Assembly: GCA_016208315.1 (NCBI GenBank)
Contig: JACQYF010000179.1
Location: forward strand, 1-43,822
Direction of reading: 5' to 3'
Source of the DNA: Chloroflexota bacterium
Lineage (GTDB): Bacteria; Chloroflexota; Anaerolineae; UBA4142
Length of the DNA: 43,822 bases
The notes under the pieces are model-generated. The model was not told the origin of the DNA, searched no databases, and saw nothing but the letters and a program-made list of their open reading frames with translations. The position numbers and the translations under genes were made by a program. Position 1 is the stretch's first letter; each line of letters opens with the position of its first letter. Positions 39,744 to 43,822 of the stretch are shown one piece after another.

Positions 39744-41219
39744 ATGGTCGCTCCCATGACGTTAGCAGACGAACGGGGCTTGCGGGGCGTTAGTCTTGAC
39801 AGCCGCATTCGGCAACTGTTCTTTGGAATGTCATCCGAGAAACTCAAGGCACTGGCGTCCCAAGTGGTGGACGCGGCGACGCAGCGGGGGCTGGTCTATT
39901 TCCGAGACGGCCAGCAGGAAACGATCAACGTGATGCTCCGCCCCGCGGGCATCTTCTCCGAACAGCTCAATTACTTTCACTACGTCTCCCTCACCCTCGT
40001 GGGCGCGCTCAAGCGCATGCCCGAACTCTACCTCAAAGATTTCAACATCCGCGAAGTCGTCCCGCTGGACGAACTGGAAGCCAAGTGGCTGTGGGACACG
40101 TGGGGCGCGAGTCACAACCAGTACCACACGGTCTTTGGCCGCCTCGACGCGATCGTAGACCTCACCAGCCCGTTTTGGAAGGACACGCTCGCGTTCATCG
40201 AGCCGAACCTCGTCGGCGTTGGCGGCATTCACCTGATTCCAACCGCCGAAGGCATCATCCGCGACATTATCGTCCCCGCGCTCCAAGAAGCCGCGCCTGA
40301 CCTCGATCTCGAATCCAGTCAGGATTTGCGCGATCTCTTTATCCTCGAACTGACCGATCACGCCGATCAAATCGAGCGCAAAGGCAAGACGATTTGTCTG
40401 GTGGATCCCAAGTACGCGGGCGATGGGCCGAACGAACTCGAGACGCTCAAAGAATATTATCGCGCGCGCGGCTATGACGTGTATCACGCCGACCCAGCCG
40501 AGCTGGTGCTGCGGAACAATGAGGTGTATTACGAGGGGCACATGATTGACGTGGCTTACCGCGATTACGAGGTGCGCGATCTCGCCGAACAGGAGAAGGA
40601 AGGCGAGAACCTGCGCGCGGTCAAGCACCTATTCAAGCACAACCAAATGGTCTCGTCCATGGCCGGCGATTTCGACCACAAGTCGTGCTTTGAGGTGTTC
40701 ACCGATCCGCGGTTCTCGCAATATTTTAGCGTGGACGAACGCAACATCTTTCGCCATCACGTGCTGTGGACGCGGACGCTGCGCGATGTCCGCACGACCG
40801 ACCCGCACAACGAGATCATCGAGCTGGTCGAGTACGTCCGCAAGAATCGCGAGATTCTGGTCATCAAGCCGAACCGCGCCTACGGCGGCGAGAGTGTGCT
40901 GATCGGGCCCTCGACCACGGACGGCGAGTGGGCCGACGCGATCGAACTCGCGCTCAAGCAGCCAGGCGCGTGGGTCGTGCAGCGCCTCGCCAAGATCAGC
41001 GTGTACGAGTTTCCCGTGCTCGGCGAAGATGGCTCGGTCCAGGTCGCGCCGTTCTACGTCGTCGTCGGTCTCGCATCAACCAAGTACGGGGTCGCGGTGC
41101 TGGGCCGCGCGTCGCAAAAGCAGGTCGTCAACGTCGCGCAGCGCGGCGGAATGCTCGCGGTCCTCGTCGGACGCCACACCCCGCGCATTCTGCCGCCGGG
41201 GTACGGCAAGACGAGTTGA
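39744..41219 (+). CDS. Circularly permuted ATP-grasp-like protein of unknown function
   Basis: 491 residues from ATG 39744, after AAGGAGGAT. The C-terminal half contains an ATP-grasp-like stretch: LVIKPNRAYGGESVLIGP, GAWVVQRLAKI and YVVVGLAS near the end. A pre-ATP-grasp-like segment precedes it (KTICLVDPKYAGDGPNELE, YRARGYDVYHADPAELVL). The arrangement resembles the circularly permuted ATP-grasp / glutathionylspermidine-synthase group, which forms amide bonds. I cannot name a substrate. It starts 26 bases after the peptidase gene, so both may share the promoter at 37788. It meets hypE convergently, with 4 bases between them. Confidence 0.6.
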   Translation: MVAPMTLADERGLRGVSLDSRIRQLFFGMSSEKLKALASQVVDAATQRGLVYFRDGQQETINVMLRPAGIFSEQLNYFHYVSLTLVGALKRMPELYLKDFNIREVVPLDELEAKWLWDTWGASHNQYHTVFGRLDAIVDLTSPFWKDTLAFIEPNLVGVGGIHLIPTAEGIIRDIIVPALQEAAPDLDLESSQDLRDLFILELTDHADQIERKGKTICLVDPKYAGDGPNELETLKEYYRARGYDVYHADPAELVLRNNEVYYEGHMIDVAYRDYEVRDLAEQEKEGENLRAVKHLFKHNQMVSSMAGDFDHKSCFEVFTDPRFSQYFSVDERNIFRHHVLWTRTLRDVRTTDPHNEIIELVEYVRKNREILVIKPNRAYGGESVLIGPSTTDGEWADAIELALKQPGAWVVQRLAKISVYEFPVLGEDGSVQVAPFYVVVGLASTKYGVAVLGRASQKQVVNVAQRGGMLAVLVGRHTPRILPPGYGKTS

Positions 41220-41223
41220 AAAC

Positions 41224-42285
41224 TCAGCAGATTCGCGGCAGCATCTCACCCATCAGCACATCTACCACGCGTGTGCTCCCCAAACGCGTCTTCATCAACA
41301 CACGATTTGGCGGCTCGGCGCGCACCTCGCCGATGACGACCGCTTCTTCACCATAGCGCGTTGCGCGCATGACCTGCAATACTTTGTCCGCGTCCTCGCG
41401 CGCGACCACCGCCAGCAATTTGCCTTCGTTCGCCACATAGAGCGGATCAAAGCCGAGCATCTCGCAAGCCGCGCTCACTGCCGGGCGAACCGGGATGCTC
41501 GCTTCGTCGAGCATTAGGCCCACGCGGGACTGCTTGGCGATTTCGTTGAGCGTCGTCGCCACACCGCCGCGCGTCGGGTCGCGCAGCACGTGAATCGCTC
41601 TGCTCGCCGCGAGCATGGCCGCGATGAGATGGTTGAGCGGCGCGACGTCACTTTGCGTATCGCTCTCGAATCCCAACTCGCCGCGCGCGCCGAGCACCGC
41701 AATACCGTGATCTCCAATCGGACCGGAGAGGATCACCACATCGCCCGGTTTTGCGTTTGCCCCGCCAATTTTGCGACCCGATTCCAGCGTGCCGACACCG
41801 GTCGAGTTGACGTACAGACCATCCGCCTTGCCTTTTTGGACGACCTTGGTGTCGCCCGCGATGATTTGCACGCCCGCTTCGTCTGCCGCCGCGCGCATAG
41901 ATTCGATCACGCGCGTCAGGGTGCTAAACGGCAGTCCTTCTTCGAGGATGAAACCCGCCGTCAGATAGAGCGGGGTTGCGCCCATCATCGCAACATCGTT
42001 CACGGTCCCGCAAACTGCCAATCGCCCAATATCGCCGCCGGGGAAAAAGAGCGGCGCGACGACGTGCGAATCGGTGCTGATCGCGAGCCGCGTGCATGCA
42101 CTGGGTTGGACGACGCCCGCATCGTCGCCCGCGCGTAACGCGGCGTTGTCGAACGGCGGGAAAAACAGCTTAGCGATGAGATCGTGCGACATCTTGCCGC
42201 CGCTGCCGTGCCCCATCACGATTTGTTCGTCGTGCGCGAGGGGCAGCGGGCAGACGGGGCCTTGCATGGTCACTTTTTCAATCAT
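41224..42285 (-). CDS. hypE: Hydrogenase maturation protein HypE
   Basis: 353 residues from ATG 42285, chosen because it opens the conserved region (IVMGHGSGGKMSHDLI) and the rest of the upstream frame is a repeat. HypE binds ATP and turns the carbamoyl group on its C-terminal Cys into the cyanide ligand of NiFe hydrogenase. The tail ends in PRIC, with the essential terminal Cys. The AIRS core is seen in DSHVV, GTVNDVAMMGA and DPTRGGVATTLNE. It follows hypD in the direction hypC-hypD-hypE, with a palindromic element in between. Confidence 0.95.
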   Translation of the reverse strand: MIEKVTMQGPVCPLPLAHDEQIVMGHGSGGKMSHDLIAKLFFPPFDNAALRAGDDAGVVQPSACTRLAISTDSHVVAPLFFPGGDIGRLAVCGTVNDVAMMGATPLYLTAGFILEEGLPFSTLTRVIESMRAAADEAGVQIIAGDTKVVQKGKADGLYVNSTGVGTLESGRKIGGANAKPGDVVILSGPIGDHGIAVLGARGELGFESDTQSDVAPLNHLIAAMLAASRAIHVLRDPTRGGVATTLNEIAKQSRVGLMLDEASIPVRPAVSAACEMLGFDPLYVANEGKLLAVVAREDADKVLQVMRATRYGEEAVVIGEVRAEPPNRVLMKTRLGSTRVVDVLMGEMLPRIC

Positions 42286-42299
42286 CGTGTTATCCTTCA

Positions 42300-42385
42300 A
42301 GTATGGGACGCGTAGCGTGGGCGTATGGGCGTCACGCCCACACTCCCATACCCCCACACTCATTAACTCCCACACGCCCATACTT
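42300..42385. repeat. Word-repeat palindrome between hypD and hypE
   Basis: Built from the words gtatggg, gtgggcgt and cccacac, in both orientations (GTATGGG near 42301, CCCATACT ending 42385). The hypD stop at 42332 lies within it, and about 13 C-terminal residues of HypD (VGVNECGGMGVWA) are encoded by it. Confidence 0.65.
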
Positions 42386-43453
42386 ATGATACGCCGCGCA
42401 CGCGCCTTCGGACGACACCATCGTCGCGCCGAGAGGGTGTTCAGGCGAACAGAGCGTGCCAAACGCGAGACAGTCGAAAGGTTTCTTCAATCCCTGCAAA
42501 ATCCGTCCGGCAATGCACAGCGGCGATTCGTCGGCGTGAATCTCGCCAACCTCAAAGCGCGTCTCGGCATTGTACTCTTCAAATTCGGGACGCAAGCACC
42601 AGCCGCTCGATGGAATCGTGCCGACGCCGCGCCACTTGCGATCGCATTCCATGAACACTTTTCGGATCATCGCCTGCGCGGGCTTGTTCCCTTCGAATGT
42701 CACGGCACGCGGGTAGGCGTTCTCGACCCCGACGCGGCCTGCTTCTAACGCGCGTACCGCCGTGAGAATCCCCTGCACGATGTCGAGCGGCTCAAAGCCG
42801 GTGACCGCAATTGGCACGCGGTACTGCTGCGCAATCGGTGGATAATCCCAATAGCCCATCACCGCGCACACGTGGCCCGCCGCGAGAAAGCCCTGCACGC
42901 GGTTCTCCGGCGAGCCGAGTATGGCGTGCATCGCGGGCGGGACGCGCACGTGCGAGACGAGAATGCTATAGTTTTTCAGTCCGAGCGCTTGAGCTTGCAG
43001 CACGCTCATCACGTTCGCGGGGGCCGTCGTCTCGAACCCGATCGCGAAAAAGACTATTTGCTTGTCGGGATTCTGCTGCGCGATTTTCACGGCGTCGAGC
43101 GGCGAATAGACTACGCGCACGTCGCCGCCCGCCGCGCGGACCGCAAAGAGATCGCGAGCGCTACCCGGCACGCGCAGCATGTCGCCATACGATGTGAAAA
43201 TCACGTCGGGCCGCGCGGCGATGGCGAGCGCCTGATCAATCAGTTCGAGCGGCGTGACACAAACTGGACAGCCAGGCCCGTGGACGAGTTCGATTTCCTC
43301 GGGCAGCAGTTGGTCAATCCCGTGCCGCACGATCGCGTGCGTCTGCCCGCCGCAGATTTCCATCAGCACCCACGGCCGGGTAGTGACGCGGTAGATTTGT
43401 TCGATGACGCCTTGCACTGGCTTGGCATCGCGATATTCCGCAACGAATTTCAC
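42332..43453 (-). CDS. hypD: Hydrogenase maturation protein HypD
   Basis: 373 residues from GTG 43453. HypD holds a [4Fe-4S] cluster and works with HypC to transfer CN and CO to iron. Conserved elements are Cys34 in EICGGQTH, GPGCPVCVTP (Cys62 and Cys65), YSPLDAVK, FFAIGFETTAP, and the C-terminal cysteines (GWCLRPEF, ADESPLCIAG and FGTLCSPE). The GTG overlaps the hypC stop (GTGA, 43450-43453). The usual end EGACAAYHKYGR is followed by a tail from a palindromic element. An upstream ORF start at 43756 is another frame's shadow. Confidence 0.95.
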   Translation of the reverse strand: MKFVAEYRDAKPVQGVIEQIYRVTTRPWVLMEICGGQTHAIVRHGIDQLLPEEIELVHGPGCPVCVTPLELIDQALAIAARPDVIFTSYGDMLRVPGSARDLFAVRAAGGDVRVVYSPLDAVKIAQQNPDKQIVFFAIGFETTAPANVMSVLQAQALGLKNYSILVSHVRVPPAMHAILGSPENRVQGFLAAGHVCAVMGYWDYPPIAQQYRVPIAVTGFEPLDIVQGILTAVRALEAGRVGVENAYPRAVTFEGNKPAQAMIRKVFMECDRKWRGVGTIPSSGWCLRPEFEEYNAETRFEVGEIHADESPLCIAGRILQGLKKPFDCLAFGTLCSPEHPLGATMVSSEGACAAYHKYGRVGVNECGGMGVWA

Positions 43454-43710
43454 GCGCCCTCCCGTTCCGGCCCCAATTCTTCGGAGACGTTGACGAGTTC
43501 CTGGAGCGCGGCGAGCGTTTCCTGGGCTTCGCGTTCGGTCAGCCGCGTGATCGCAAACCCAACGTGAATCACCGTATAATCGCCGATTTGAGCATCGGGA
43601 AGATATTCCAGGCAGGCCTCGCGCGTCACGCCGCCGAAATCTACCTTGCCCATCTTCAATCCGCCCGCGTCGTATGTTTCGACTATCTTGCCCGGCACTC
43701 CGAGACACAT
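43450..43710 (-). CDS. hypC: Hydrogenase maturation chaperone HypC
   Basis: 86 residues. It opens MCLGVPGKIVE, with Cys2 as the residue that holds the iron complex. HypC forms a complex with HypD and carries Fe(CN)2CO to the hydrogenase large subunit. The YTVIHVGFAI segment is also conserved. It overlaps hypD by 4 bases and is the first hyp gene on this strand. The structural hydrogenase, hypA, hypB and hypF are outside the window or absent. Confidence 0.95.
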   Translation of the reverse strand: MCLGVPGKIVETYDAGGLKMGKVDFGGVTREACLEYLPDAQIGDYTVIHVGFAITRLTEREAQETLAALQELVNVSEELGPEREGA

Positions 43711-43800
43711 AACAACCCCCGATTTCAGATTTGTTAGTGTCTTTTAGTTTTCGCAAAATTGGGCTATAGTTGGCACACCTTTGCTTGGCGAGGTGAGCCG

Positions 43801-43822
43801 ATGGGTATAGCCGACGTGGAAG
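43801..43822 (+). CDS. Start of an unidentified gene (partial)
   Basis: ATG 43801 with GAGGTGA 4-5 bases upstream encodes MGIADVE and continues past the window end. It diverges from hypC, with 90 bases between. TATAGT at 43765-43770 is a possible -10 element, with a weak TTTTAG -35 17 bases before it. It is probably hydrogenase-related, but nothing can be shown. Confidence 0.4.

Noticed and set aside
1..43822. tRNA or rRNA genes
   Set aside because: No cloverleaf-like or conserved rRNA sequence was recognised on either strand by reading. A tRNAscan or Rfam run would settle this.

Overview
The window looks like chromosomal DNA of a bacterium, most likely a member of the Chloroflexota (inferred, not proven). 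The clues are the high G+C content, a TAT/lipoprotein substrate-binding protein with a long Pro/Thr/Ala-rich linker, long multi-PAS histidine kinases, and many intergenic palindromes built from repeated short words. Gene packing is dense, with frequent 1-4 base overlaps. Four near-consensus sigma-70 promoters can be read, with 16-17 base spacers.

Layout. (1) 1-7598, + strand: a tripartite tricarboxylate transporter operon (tctC, tctB, tctA) followed by a two-cluster ferredoxin-like protein, a cysteine-containing protein of unknown function (a second copy ends at base 229), an RraA/HMG-aldolase-like protein, an AbrB-type membrane protein and a 3-hydroxyisobutyrate-dehydrogenase-like enzyme. 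(2) 7611-8160: a consensus promoter, a leader with an intrinsic-terminator hairpin, a small two-helix membrane protein and a large perfect hairpin. (3) 8303-23874: an IclR regulator, a peptide/oligosaccharide-type ABC importer (binding protein, two permeases, two ATPases) and catabolic genes (HpcH/HpaI aldolase, Ldh-family dehydrogenase, FAH-family hydrolase, iolB-like isomerase, kduD, broken amidohydrolase). Together these suggest import and breakdown of a uronate- or deoxyketo-sugar-like substrate. The importer operon is split between its permease and ATPase genes by about 2.7 kb holding a GNAT gene with an integron-type attC site, an Imm5-like gene, a SpoIIM-like gene without a start and an esterase. 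(4) 23867-24692: a MITE-like element, REP-like repeats and a cold-shock gene with its own promoter and leader hairpin. (5) 24696-36711, - strand: an eight-gene operon with a soluble GAF/PAS kinase homologue, a receiver-only response regulator, five different NMT1/SsuA-type binding proteins and a membrane-bound PAS kinase. It has no permease or ATPase. (6) 36740-43822: a frameshifted L,D-transpeptidase, an S9 peptidase with a perfect promoter, a circularly permuted ATP-grasp-like protein, and hypE, hypD and hypC for NiFe-hydrogenase maturation on the - strand. A gene begins at 43801 and runs off the end.

The strongest candidate for an undescribed system is region 5. Five tandem paralogous binding proteins, four with an apparent N-terminal membrane anchor and one a lipoprotein, lie between two kinase genes and share a promoter and a structured leader with them. 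The upstream kinase homologue has Lys where the phospho-accepting His should be, and the response regulator has no output domain. This looks like a multi-input sensory array rather than a transporter.

A second theme is the number and placement of short palindromic elements of many unrelated sequence families. They repeatedly overlap stop codons (4895, 21282, 23872, 42332), enter reading frames (33921-34013, 37574-37651, 38949-38996) and sit directly after binding-protein genes.
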